NCBI GenBank assembly: GCA_902790475.1
Contig: CADASG010000016.1
Coordinates: 1-47,606, forward strand
Direction: 5' to 3'
DNA: 47,606 nucleotides
DNA from: an uncultured Ruminococcus sp.
GTDB taxonomy: Bacteria; Bacillota; Clostridia; Oscillospirales; Acutalibacteraceae
Shown here: positions 30,199-38,472 of the stretch, piece by piece
How the letters are laid out: every line of letters starts with the position of its first letter
How positions within the stretch are numbered: position 1 is the first letter of the stretch
Notes under the pieces: model-generated
What the model was told of the DNA's origin: nothing
Databases searched by the model: none
What the model saw: only the letters and a program-made list of their open reading frames with translations
Made by a program: the position numbers and the translations under genes

Positions 30199-31518
30199 AT
30201 GAATGAATTTTTATTACGAATGAAGTCGCTGTTGGGCGATGAATTTCCGGATTATCTGACCTGCTACGACGCGCCGCGCTTTCGCGGACTGAGGGTCAAC
30301 ACGCTCAAATGCACAGCGGACAAGCTGAAAAACGCGCTTGATTTTCCGCTTGAACCTACTCCGTTTTGTCCCGACGGCTTCTATATTCCGCAGGATATCG
30401 AGGGCTTGGGCAATCATCCGCTGCACCACTGCGGAGCTTTTTATATCCAGGAGCCCTCCGCGACTTCCGCGGTTGAGATGCTCGGAGTCGAGCCGGGTGA
30501 TATGGTGCTTGACCTTTGCGCAGCTCCGGGCGGCAAGAGCACCCAAATAGGCGCAAAGCTGAAGGGCAAGGGGCTTTTGTGGAGCAATGAGATAGTGAAA
30601 AGCCGCGCTAATATTCTTTTATCGAATATTGAGCGCATGGGGATCGCTAACGCCGTTGTGTCAAACGCACATCCCGATACTCTGTGTCAGGCGCTGTTTG
30701 AACAGTTTGACAAGGTTTTGACAGACGCGCCATGCAGCGGCGAGGGAATGTTCCGCAAAAGCGACGAGGCGCAGGCTGACTGGAGCGCGGAGCATGTAAA
30801 AAGCTGCGCGGAACGCCAGCTGCATATTTTAGATTCGGCAGATAAGGCGCTTAAACCCGGCGGCGTTCTGGTTTATTCGACCTGCACGTTTTCACGAGAG
30901 GAAAACGAGGAAGTGCTAACGCGCTTTCTCAGCAGCCATCAAAACTACGAGTTGGAGGATTCAGGCGTTACCTTTGGCAGACCGTCAATGAATTATGCGC
31001 GCCGTATTTTTCCGATGGACGGCGGCGAGGGACATTTTGCCGCACGCTTGCGCAAACACGGCGAAGTACATCATATTTCTTTTGCAGAAAATAAAAATAA
31101 AACAGAGGACAGGATCCTCGAATTTTACGACAGCCTGTTTTTGAACCGTCCCTTTGGGGAGCGCATAGAGATCGTCAAAGACAAGATTATAATTCTTCCT
31201 GAGAATTATAATACCGCGTGGAGAGGACTGAACATACTACGCGCAGGTGTTATCCTCGGAGAGCTTGTCAGAAATCGGATCGAGCCGCACCACAGCGCGT
31301 TCATGGCGGCTGAACTGTCGCAGTGCGTCAATGTGCTTCCGCTGAAATCTGACAGCGCGGAAATTCGCGCGTATCTGCACGGAGAAGAGATCGCCGCGCC
31401 GCCTGAACTAAAAGGCTATGCCGCCGTGTGTGTTGACGGCATGACGACCGGCTTTGGCAAAGCGTCAAACGGCAGACTTAAAAACAAATATCCGAAAGGA
31501 TTGCGAACTTTAAAATGA
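30199..31518 (+). CDS. rsmF: 16S rRNA (cytosine-5) methyltransferase, RsmF/NOL1-NOP2 family
   Basis: A 439-residue SAM-dependent m5C methyltransferase. SAM site VLDLCAAPGGKSTQIG (about 97-112); two catalytic-loop cysteines in TDAPCSGEGMFRK and YSTCTFS. A C-terminal region with a PUA-like part (FMAAELSQCVN, MTTGFGKASNGRLKNKYPKGLR) is typical of Firmicute RsmF/YebU. It overlaps rsmA by four bases (ATGA), forming a ribosome-maturation operon. Confidence 0.93.
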   Translation: MNEFLLRMKSLLGDEFPDYLTCYDAPRFRGLRVNTLKCTADKLKNALDFPLEPTPFCPDGFYIPQDIEGLGNHPLHHCGAFYIQEPSATSAVEMLGVEPGDMVLDLCAAPGGKSTQIGAKLKGKGLLWSNEIVKSRANILLSNIERMGIANAVVSNAHPDTLCQALFEQFDKVLTDAPCSGEGMFRKSDEAQADWSAEHVKSCAERQLHILDSADKALKPGGVLVYSTCTFSREENEEVLTRFLSSHQNYELEDSGVTFGRPSMNYARRIFPMDGGEGHFAARLRKHGEVHHISFAENKNKTEDRILEFYDSLFLNRPFGERIEIVKDKIIILPENYNTAWRGLNILRAGVILGELVRNRIEPHHSAFMAAELSQCVNVLPLKSDSAEIRAYLHGEEIAAPPELKGYAAVCVDGMTTGFGKASNGRLKNKYPKGLRTLK

Positions 31519-32360
31519 ATAAATTATCAGATATAGGTACGATCAAAAGTATTCTGAGCCGACACGGGTTTACCTTTTCAAAATCACTGGGGCAAAACTT
31601 TTTGATAAATCCAACCGTTTGTCCGCGCATGGCTGAGCTCAGCGGAGCGGGGCAGGGAGTAGGAGTTATCGAAATCGGCCCCGGCATCGGAGTGCTCACC
31701 AACGAGCTGTGCGGTCTTGCGGAAAAGGTCGTCGCGATAGAGCTTGACAAGCGTCTGCTGCCTGTTTTGGAGGAAACGCTCGGTGAATACGACAACATCA
31801 AGGTGATAAACGCCGATGTGATGGAGCTTGACCTCAACTCCCTTATAGCAGAGGAATTCAAGGGAATGGAGGTCGTGGTGTGCGCAAATCTTCCGTATTA
31901 CATCACCTCGCCGATACTCATGAAGCTGCTTGAGGATAAGCTGCCCGTCAGGGCGATCACGGTAATGGTTCAAAAAGAGGCTGCGCAGCGGATTTGCGCG
32001 AAGGTCGGCTCGCGCGCTTGCGGAGCTGTGACGGTAGCTGTCAATTACTACGCCGAGTCGCAGCTGCTCTTTCATGTCAGCGCAGGTTCATTTATGCCGG
32101 CGCCAAAGGTGGATTCCGCCGTGATTCGGCTCGACGTACTCTCTCAGCCTCCCGTAGAGTGCGATGACAAGCGCTTTTTCGCCGTAGTAAAGGCGGCGTT
32201 TTCGCAGCGGCGCAAGGTGATATCCAATTCGCTGAGCGCAGGACTGTCTATGAGCAAGGAGCAAACGCTTGATTTGCTTGAAAGGGCCGGCGTTCCTGCT
32301 AACGCTCGCGCTGAACAGCTCAGCCTGCGTCAATTCGCCGACATCGCGAATCAATTGTGA
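31515..32360 (+). CDS. rsmA: 16S rRNA dimethyladenosine transferase
   Basis: A 281-residue KsgA protein that dimethylates two adjacent adenines in the 3' hairpin of 16S rRNA. SLGQNFLINP (about 25-34), VIEIGPGIGVLTNEL (SAM site), VCANLPYYITSPILM (NLPY catalytic motif) and PAPKVDSAVIRL are hallmarks. Its ATG overlaps the rsmF stop codon, so translation is coupled. Confidence 0.97.
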   Translation: MNKLSDIGTIKSILSRHGFTFSKSLGQNFLINPTVCPRMAELSGAGQGVGVIEIGPGIGVLTNELCGLAEKVVAIELDKRLLPVLEETLGEYDNIKVINADVMELDLNSLIAEEFKGMEVVVCANLPYYITSPILMKLLEDKLPVRAITVMVQKEAAQRICAKVGSRACGAVTVAVNYYAESQLLFHVSAGSFMPAPKVDSAVIRLDVLSQPPVECDDKRFFAVVKAAFSQRRKVISNSLSAGLSMSKEQTLDLLERAGVPANARAEQLSLRQFADIANQL

Positions 32361-32368
32361 GGTGTCCC

Positions 32369-32665
32369 ATGTCCCAAAATCCCAATAAACGGAAAATGAA
32401 CTTTCTGTACAAGATCTCTTTTATCATAAGCCTGCTGTGTGTTCCGCTGTTGGTGCTTTCACTGTTATTCGCCTACAAGTTTGAAAAGACCTTATTGGCG
32501 AATATTCTCTCGGGCTCGGGAGCGCTGCTGGCGTTTATCGGCATCATTTTGGCAATGTGCAGCAAGCCCAAGAAAATCAAACCGAAAAAGCGCAGAAAAA
32601 AGAAGGCGGAACCTGAGATTTCTGCGGATAATCCGGATGAATCTATTGACAACAACGCCTTATGA
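32369..32665 (+). CDS. Small two-helix membrane protein
   Basis: A 98-residue protein with two hydrophobic helices (about 14-36 and 44-63) and a very basic stretch KPKKIKPKKRRKKK followed by an acidic tail. The ATG at 32369 has GAGGTG upstream, eight bases after the rsmA stop. No family recognised; position suggests the same operon. Confidence 0.7.
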   Translation: MSQNPNKRKMNFLYKISFIISLLCVPLLVLSLLFAYKFEKTLLANILSGSGALLAFIGIILAMCSKPKKIKPKKRRKKKAEPEISADNPDESIDNNAL

Positions 32666-32707
32666 TTTTATAATATAAGTAATAAAACAATGATGGGGGA
32701 CAGACAT

Positions 32708-33244
32708 ATGAATATATGGCATGACATTTCACCCAAGCGTATTACCGCAGACGAATTTTACGCGGTCATCGAAATATCCAAGGGCGACAAAAACAAATAC
32801 GAGTTGGATAAGCAAACCGGTATGCTCAAGCTTGACCGCGTTTTGTTCACGTCCACACACTATCCCGCCAACTACGGGTTTATTCCGCGCACCTATGCCG
32901 ACGACGGCGACCCTCTCGACGTGCTTGTTATATGCAGCGAAACTATCCTGCCCATGACTCTCGTTGAATGTAAACCTATCGGCGTGCTGAATATGATCGA
33001 CGGAGACAGCACTGATGAAAAGATAATCGCCGTTCCGCTCAACGACCCTAACTACAACGTGTTCAATGACATCAAGGATTTGCCTAAGCATGTATTTGAG
33101 GAGATACGTCACTTCTTCCAGGTGTATAAAATGCTTGAAAGAGGAAAGGTAACAAATGTTACCGAGATCCACGGAACGGAAAAGGCAAAAGAAGTGATCA
33201 GAAAGTGTATTGACAGTTATATCAAAGATTTTCAGTTGGCATAA
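32708..33244 (+). CDS. ppa: Inorganic pyrophosphatase, family I
   Basis: A 178-residue soluble enzyme hydrolysing PPi. The family signature DDGDPLDVLV (about residues 64-73) and YPANYGFIPRTYADD, KDLPKHVFEEIRHFF are intact. The ATG at 32708 follows GGGGGAC. Monocistronic, with terminator at 33249. Confidence 0.95.
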   Translation: MNIWHDISPKRITADEFYAVIEISKGDKNKYELDKQTGMLKLDRVLFTSTHYPANYGFIPRTYADDGDPLDVLVICSETILPMTLVECKPIGVLNMIDGDSTDEKIIAVPLNDPNYNVFNDIKDLPKHVFEEIRHFFQVYKMLERGKVTNVTEIHGTEKAKEVIRKCIDSYIKDFQLA

Positions 33245-33248
33245 AAAT

Positions 33249-33276
33249 ACGGGCGTGTTCATCACGTCCGTTTTTT
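33249..33276 (+). terminator. Terminator after ppa
   Basis: ACGGGCGTG (33249-33257) pairs with CACGTCCGT (33263-33271), one G-T pair, and runs into T6. Confidence 0.88.
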
Positions 33277-33356
33277 AGGGAGCCTGAAATAATACGATTT
33301 CGGGCTTATGCGCGGCATGGAATTGTCAGTGCTTCCCTTTGGGGTCTGAGGTTTTT

Positions 33357-34058
33357 ATGAAGTATAAAATAGCGGATATAATAACGGAATACACGCCGAT
33401 GTACGGCAATTTGAGACTGTTTTCCGCACCGTTCATATATAAGGGTGAACGTCCCGTGCAGATCAGTCTCTCGGTTACGGATTCGCAAATTGAAAATACG
33501 AAAAAACGCATGGTCGGCAATACTTCGCCGGGAAGCATCGAAAACTTTTTGTACTCCTGCGAATTCAACCGCGCCGTGATCAAGCATAACGCAATGCTCA
33601 TCCACTCCTCGGGGATCATTTGCAACAACGGAGCTTATTTGTTTTCCGCAGCTTCGGGAGTGGGAAAGTCCACGCACACCCGTCTGTGGCTCAGAGAATT
33701 CGGCGATGTTCATATTTTCAATGACGATAAGCCCGTGGTGCGTATAGACGGAGATCAGGCAATTGCCTGCGGAACACCGTTTGACGGCGACAGCGGGATA
33801 GCGCTCAACGAATCCGCTCCGCTGAAGGCGGTAGTCTTTTTGGAGCGCGGCGAGCATAACAGCGTGCGATTACCCGACAATAAGGAGATCATACAAAAGC
33901 TGTATTTTCAAACAGCACATATGGTGAGCGCCGAAACCGCTCAGGCAATGCTGTCAAATTTTGACGAGCTTTTAAAATCGGACGTCAGGTTTTATGTCCT
34001 CACCTGTAACATGGAACCCGAAGCCGCGCATGTTTCGCGTGAGGCGATAGTGAAATAA
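33357..34058 (+). CDS. HPr kinase-like P-loop protein (orphan)
   Basis: A 233-residue protein resembling the C-terminal kinase domain of HprK: SAASGVGKSTHTRLW (Walker A, about 94-108), FNDDKPVVR (Walker B-like) and a CGTPFDGDSG segment. The N-terminal HprK domain and the CPxxK region are absent. Such stand-alone HprK-like proteins often accompany PqqD or peptide-maturation genes, but none is nearby. GAGG precedes the ATG at 33357. Substrate unknown. Confidence 0.75.
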   Translation: MKYKIADIITEYTPMYGNLRLFSAPFIYKGERPVQISLSVTDSQIENTKKRMVGNTSPGSIENFLYSCEFNRAVIKHNAMLIHSSGIICNNGAYLFSAASGVGKSTHTRLWLREFGDVHIFNDDKPVVRIDGDQAIACGTPFDGDSGIALNESAPLKAVVFLERGEHNSVRLPDNKEIIQKLYFQTAHMVSAETAQAMLSNFDELLKSDVRFYVLTCNMEPEAAHVSREAIVK

Positions 34059-34065
34059 AAAATAG

Positions 34066-34100
34066 GGAAGCACTGAAGGTTATTATTCAGTGCTTCCTTT
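34066..34100. terminator. Terminator shared by the HprK-like gene and rex
   Basis: Perfect 12-base stem GGAAGCACTGAA (34066-34077) with 34086-34097, then TTT. The rex stop codon (34083-34085) lies in the loop, so the hairpin forms from the last rex codons. The minus-strand tail is TATTTTTTA. Confidence 0.8.
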
Positions 34101-34730
34101 GTTATTCATTCGATAGCAAAGCGTCATCAGGCTGTCGCTCAGGTGTACGTTCTCTACGATCGTGTCTCTGTATTTGGTGTTGATATCAAAGTGGCTGAAA
34201 TTCCAGTAGCATTTTATTCCGAGCTTATACAGCCGGTTAAGCGTGTTTTCCACGCTTGCTTTCGGAATACATAAAACAGCCGCGTCGATCCTGTGCTTGG
34301 CGCAAAATACTTCCAGCTCGTTTTCGTTTTGAACCGTTATATCTCTCAGCTGTGTTCCGCATTTGGCGTCGTCTTTGTCAAAGCAGCCGATCAGCTCAAA
34401 GCCGAGGCGGTTGAAATCGAGGTGTTTTGCTACGGCGCTTCCAAAGTTGCCAGCGCCGATCAAAACAGCCTGATAGCGGTTGTTGAGCCCTAAAATATTC
34501 GCGATTTCCCTTTGAAGCTGTCTGACGCTGTAGCCGTAGCCCTGCTGTCCGAAGCCTCCGAAGCAGTTAAGATCCTGTCTGACCTGTGACGCAGTGACGT
34601 TCATGATCTGCGCAAGCTTGGTGGAAGAGATCTTGTCGATATCCTGATCGTTTAGTTCGGACAAAAAGCGGTAATAACGCGGCAGCCGCCTGATAACCGA
34701 CATGGATATCTGATTGTTGCCCTTTGCCAT
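34083..34730 (-). CDS. rex: Redox-sensing transcriptional repressor Rex
   Basis: A 215-residue repressor that senses NADH/NAD+ and controls fermentation genes. Winged helix at about 5-75 (VIRRLPRYYRFLSEL, TASQVRQDLNCFGGFGQQGYGY) and Rossmann domain with IGAGNFGSAVA (about 92-102). AAGGAG lies 11 bases before the ATG. I did not find a clear Rex operator (TTGTGA-type) in the immediate flanks. Confidence 0.96.
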   Translation of the reverse strand: MAKGNNQISMSVIRRLPRYYRFLSELNDQDIDKISSTKLAQIMNVTASQVRQDLNCFGGFGQQGYGYSVRQLQREIANILGLNNRYQAVLIGAGNFGSAVAKHLDFNRLGFELIGCFDKDDAKCGTQLRDITVQNENELEVFCAKHRIDAAVLCIPKASVENTLNRLYKLGIKCYWNFSHFDINTKYRDTIVENVHLSDSLMTLCYRMNNKGSTE

Positions 34731-34773
34731 AATGCAGTATGCTCCTTACTTATAAGTTGATACGGATAACAAA

Positions 34774-34794
34774 GGGCGACCGCGAGGGTCGCCC
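34774..34794 (-). terminator. Terminator of the acn-icd transcript
   Basis: GGGCGACC (34774-34781) pairs with GGTCGCCC (34787-34794). On the minus strand it is followed by TTTGTT; the plus tail also has T5 a few bases on. Confidence 0.65.
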
Positions 34795-34872
34795 CTGATT
34801 TTTCTTTATTAGAAATTTACGGTTATTGAAGCCGTTGCCTATCAAATTGACCGAAATAATACCGATGCGTTA

Positions 34873-35051
34873 TACTAATCTCAGATAAAAAGTGGACAAA
34901 GATTTGCGAGGATATTTTTCGCAAGACGAGGCGGAGGACGCCGCAAGGCTGTCGCCTTGCAAGCCGCAAGGCTGTCGCCTTGCAAGGACGACAACGAAGT
35001 ATTGCGGAAAATAGGCCGCAAAGATTGTCTATTTTTTATTTGAGTTTAGTA
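34873..35051. mobile_element. MITE-like fold-back element, family A, full copy
   Basis: A 179-base element flanked by TTA on both sides. Terminal repeats TACTAATCTCA / TGAGTTTAGTA extend, imperfectly, to roughly 50 bases each (for example ATAAAAAGTGGACAAAG at left against ATAAAAAATAGACAATC read from the right). The centre contains two tandem copies of a GCAAGGCTGTCGCCTTGC hairpin. No coding capacity; it lies between icd and rex. The shorter copy is at 27457-27560. Confidence 0.8.
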
Positions 35052-35067
35052 TTAAGCATGGGTCTGA

Positions 35068-36279
35068 TCACGCCATTGATTCAGCTAAACGCTCGTTTAC
35101 GGCGTTCAGGAAATCCTTGGTGTTGACCTTCTTCTTGTTTTCAAGTGTTGAAATCAGATACAGATCGCCGGTCATTACGCCGTCCTCAATGGTCTTGATA
35201 GTTGCAGCCTCAAGCTTGTCGGCAAAATCGCACAGCTCGGGGATCTTGTCGAGCTCGCCTCTTTTTCTCAGTGCGCCTGTCCACGCGAAGATCGTGGCGA
35301 CGGAGTTCGTAGAGGTTTCCTCTCCCTTGAGGTGCTTGTAGTAGTGGCGCTGAACCGTGCCGTGAGCGGCTTCAAACTCATAAACGCCGTCGGGTGATAC
35401 CAGCACGCTGGTCATCATTGCCAGAGAGCCGAACGCTGTCGCGATCATGTCGCTCATAACGTCGCCGTCATAGTTTTTGCACGCCCACATATAGCCGCCC
35501 TCGCTGCGGATAACGCGAGCCACAGCGTCGTCGATAAGGGTGTAGAAAAACTCAATTCCGGCTTCCTCAAATTTATCCTTGTACTCCGCTTCAAATATTT
35601 CCGCGAAGATGTCCTTGAAGCGGTGATCGTAGGTTTTGCTGATGGTGTCCTTTGTGGCGAACCAAACGTCGATTTTTTGGTCGAGCGCGTAGTTGAAGCA
35701 GCTTCTCGCAAACGAGCCGATGCTCTTGTCAAGGTTATGTATACCCTGAATAACGCCGTCGGATTTGAAGTCAAAAATCAGGCTTCTTTCCTCGCTTCCG
35801 TCGGGCTTGGTAACGCAAAGCTCAGCCTTGCTGCCGCCCTCAACGCGCATTTCGGTGTTCTTGTAAACGTCTCCGTAAGCGTGACGAGCGATGCAGATGG
35901 GCTTTGTCCATGTGGGGATATACGGTGTGATCCCCTTCACCAGGATCGGGCTGCGGAATACCGTGCCGTCCAGGATCGCACGAATGGTGCCGTTGGGGGA
36001 TTTCCACATCTGCTTTAGGTTGTATTCGGGCATCCTTGCCGCATTGGGTGTGATGGTGGCGCATTTGACCGCTACGCCGTATTTTTTTGTAGCGTTGGCG
36101 GCGTCTATGGTGATTTGGTCGTCGGTCTCATTTCTCTTGACCAGACCAAGATCATAGTATTCGCTCTGCAGATCCACATAGGGGCAGATCAGAATATCCT
36201 TTATATCCTGCCAGATAATTCTGGTCATCTCGTCGCCGTCCATCTCAACGAGCGGCGTTGTCATTTTGATCTTGTCCAT
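35068..36279 (-). CDS. icd: Isocitrate dehydrogenase (NADP), type II
   Basis: A 403-residue enzyme converting isocitrate to 2-oxoglutarate. [35 protein letters not shown] and [16 protein letters not shown] place it in the eukaryote-like homodimeric type II group rather than the E. coli type. Its ATG overlaps the acn stop codon (TGATG), so the two consecutive steps are coupled. Together they supply 2-oxoglutarate for glutamate; citrate synthase is outside the window. Confidence 0.96.
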   Translation of the reverse strand: MDKIKMTTPLVEMDGDEMTRIIWQDIKDILICPYVDLQSEYYDLGLVKRNETDDQITIDAANATKKYGVAVKCATITPNAARMPEYNLKQMWKSPNGTIRAILDGTVFRSPILVKGITPYIPTWTKPICIARHAYGDVYKNTEMRVEGGSKAELCVTKPDGSEERSLIFDFKSDGVIQGIHNLDKSIGSFARSCFNYALDQKIDVWFATKDTISKTYDHRFKDIFAEIFEAEYKDKFEEAGIEFFYTLIDDAVARVIRSEGGYMWACKNYDGDVMSDMIATAFGSLAMMTSVLVSPDGVYEFEAAHGTVQRHYYKHLKGEETSTNSVATIFAWTGALRKRGELDKIPELCDFADKLEAATIKTIEDGVMTGDLYLISTLENKKKVNTKDFLNAVNERLAESMA

Positions 36280-38210
36280 CAGCTGTTCTCCTTTGTGTAG
36301 TCAAGCAAACCGCCGGCTAAAATGATCGCCCTTGTTCTGTCGGACAGCTCACATTCGGCAATGACCGTCTCGCCTGTGGTTTTGTTGACAACGGTAATAT
36401 CTTCGGCAGCGGCGATTTCTTCCTTGACCTTGGGCAGCTCAAGGATGTCGCCCTGACTGATCTTGTCGTAATCTGCCGCGTCCTTAAAGGTGAGAGGTAA
36501 AATACCTGCGTTGATAAGGTTGCTCTTGTGAATACGCGCGAAGCTCTTTACGAGCACAGCCTTTACGCCGAGATACAGGGGAGCCAGCGCCGCGTGCTCA
36601 CGCGAGGAGCCCTGACCGTAGTTTTCGCCGCCGACAATAACGCTCTTGCCGAGAGCCTTTGCTCTTGCAGGAAAATCCTTGTCGCAGACTGTGAAGCAGT
36701 GCTCCGAGATTTTCGGAATGTTGGAGCGCAGGGGCAGTATTTTTGCGCCTGCGGGCATAATATGGTCGGTTGTGATGTTGTCTCCCACCTTGAGCGAGCA
36801 GGAAGCCTCGATAACGTCTGTAAGAGGACTGGTTTCGGGGTACTCCTTGATGTTGGGACCTCTCAGGATCTCCACATTATCCATCTCTTCGACGGGAGCC
36901 GGTGCGATAACCATGTTGTCGTTGATAAGGAACTTTTCGGGAAGCGCGATATCAGCCGCTTCACCCAGGCATCTCGGGTCGGTGAATACTCCGTTGAGTG
37001 CGGATACAGCCGCAGTTTCGGGAGATACCAGATAAATCTGTCCGTCAGCTGTGCCGCTTCGTCCCTCAAAGTTGCGGTTGAAGGTTCTCAGCGAAACACC
37101 CTTGCTGTTGGGAGACTGACCCATGCCGATGCAGGGACCGCAGGCGCTTTCCAGAATACGCGCGCCTGCCGCGATCATATCGCCCAGAGCGCCGTTGAGC
37201 GCCAGCATATTGAATACCTGCTTTGAGCCGGGAGCAATTGCGAGACTCACGTTGTCCGCGACCTTTTTGCCCTTTAAGATGTGCGCGACTCTCATCAGGT
37301 CAAGATAACTTGAATTGGTGCAGGAGCCTATGCAGACCTGATCGACCGTCTGTCCTTCAAGCTCCTTGATGGTTTTGATGTTGTCGGGGGAGTGGGGACA
37401 TGCAGCCAGCGGCTCGAGCTCCGACAGGTTGATCTCGATCACCTCATCGTACTCAGCGTCTGCGTCGGCGCTCAGCTCGCGGAAATCCTCTTCGCGGTCC
37501 TGTGCCTTCAAAAACGCCTTGGTGATCTCGTCTGAGGGGAACACAGAGGTGGTAGCGCCCAGCTCCGCGCCCATGTTGGTAATAGTTGCTCTCTCGGGTA
37601 CAGTCAGGGTTTTAACACCCTCGCCGCCGTATTCCACGATTTTGCCGACGCCGCCCTTTACGCTCATTACCTTTAACACCGCGAGGATGATATCCTTAGC
37701 GGATACCCACGGATTGAGCTTGCCGGTCAGGTTTACCCTAACCATTTTGGGCATGGTGATATAATATGCGCCGCCGCCCATCGCGACCGCAACGTCCAGA
37801 CCGCCTGCGCCTATAGCCAGCATACCGATACCGCCGCCGGTGGGGGTATGGCTGTCAGAGCCGATCAGGGTCTTGCCGGGCTTGCCGAAGCGCTCCAGGT
37901 GGACCTGGTGACAGATTCCGTTGCCGGGACGTGAAAAGAAGATTCCGTGCTTTTTGCACACCGACTGGATAAATCTGTGATCGTCTGCGTTTTCAAAGCC
38001 CGTTTGAAGGGTGTTGTGGTCGATATATGCCACGCTTTTTTCGGTTTTTACTCTGGGAATACCCATCGCCTCATACTCAATGTAAGCCATTGTGCCGGTA
38101 GCGTCCTGGGTAAGGGTCTGGTCGATTTTGAGACCGATGTCGTTGCCTACCTTCATTTCGCCGCTCACAAGATGCTCTTTGATGATTTTTTGCGCAATTG
38201 TGTAGCCCAT
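36279..38210 (-). CDS. acnA: Aconitate hydratase
   Basis: A 643-residue [4Fe-4S] enzyme isomerising citrate to isocitrate. Cluster cysteines lie in [11 protein letters not shown] (about 297) and ACGPCIGMG (about 361-364). [27 protein letters not shown] and the C-terminal swivel [17 protein letters not shown] are typical. It is shorter than E. coli AcnA and belongs to the compact 640-residue group of anaerobes. AGGAGG precedes the ATG. First gene of the acn-icd operon. Confidence 0.95.
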   Translation of the reverse strand: MGYTIAQKIIKEHLVSGEMKVGNDIGLKIDQTLTQDATGTMAYIEYEAMGIPRVKTEKSVAYIDHNTLQTGFENADDHRFIQSVCKKHGIFFSRPGNGICHQVHLERFGKPGKTLIGSDSHTPTGGGIGMLAIGAGGLDVAVAMGGGAYYITMPKMVRVNLTGKLNPWVSAKDIILAVLKVMSVKGGVGKIVEYGGEGVKTLTVPERATITNMGAELGATTSVFPSDEITKAFLKAQDREEDFRELSADADAEYDEVIEINLSELEPLAACPHSPDNIKTIKELEGQTVDQVCIGSCTNSSYLDLMRVAHILKGKKVADNVSLAIAPGSKQVFNMLALNGALGDMIAAGARILESACGPCIGMGQSPNSKGVSLRTFNRNFEGRSGTADGQIYLVSPETAAVSALNGVFTDPRCLGEAADIALPEKFLINDNMVIAPAPVEEMDNVEILRGPNIKEYPETSPLTDVIEASCSLKVGDNITTDHIMPAGAKILPLRSNIPKISEHCFTVCDKDFPARAKALGKSVIVGGENYGQGSSREHAALAPLYLGVKAVLVKSFARIHKSNLINAGILPLTFKDAADYDKISQGDILELPKVKEEIAAAEDITVVNKTTGETVIAECELSDRTRAIILAGGLLDYTKENS

Positions 38211-38242
38211 AATGAATACCTCCTGTTTAATTGGTAGAATTG

Positions 38243-38304
38243 CTCTATATCCCGATATAGAGAATCACTTTGTCTATTATATAACAATCTGTAGTAGTTG
38301 TAAA
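38243..38304 (-). promoter_or_regulatory. acn-icd promoter and palindromic operator
   Basis: Minus strand: -35 TTTACA at 38304-38299, 17-base spacer, -10 TATAAT at 38281-38276. CTCTATATC-CC-GATATAGAG at 38243-38262 is a perfect nine-base-arm palindrome just downstream of the expected start, a strong candidate repressor site. Confidence 0.75.
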
Positions 38305-38410
38305 GCGAGTAAAGGAAATAAAAGCACAAAATATTGAAAAAAACCGCTCAATTGGGAAAAAGTTGCAAAATAATGCAGTAAACCCTCCAAAAGGTAATGT
38401 AATTTACAAA

Positions 38411-38439
38411 TTGAAAAAAACGCGGGGCGGTGGTATAAT
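38411..38439 (+). promoter_or_regulatory. typA promoter
   Basis: -35 TTGAAA at 38411-38416, 17-base spacer, -10 TATAAT at 38434-38439 (extended by TGG). Confidence 0.8.
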
Positions 38440-38472
38440 ATATCAGTATGTTATTATGAAAAGAGAGATAAT

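Noticed and set aside
36528-37226. 232-codon plus-strand frame opposite the aconitase gene
   Set aside because: It is antisense to conserved aconitase codons and shows no independent motifs.
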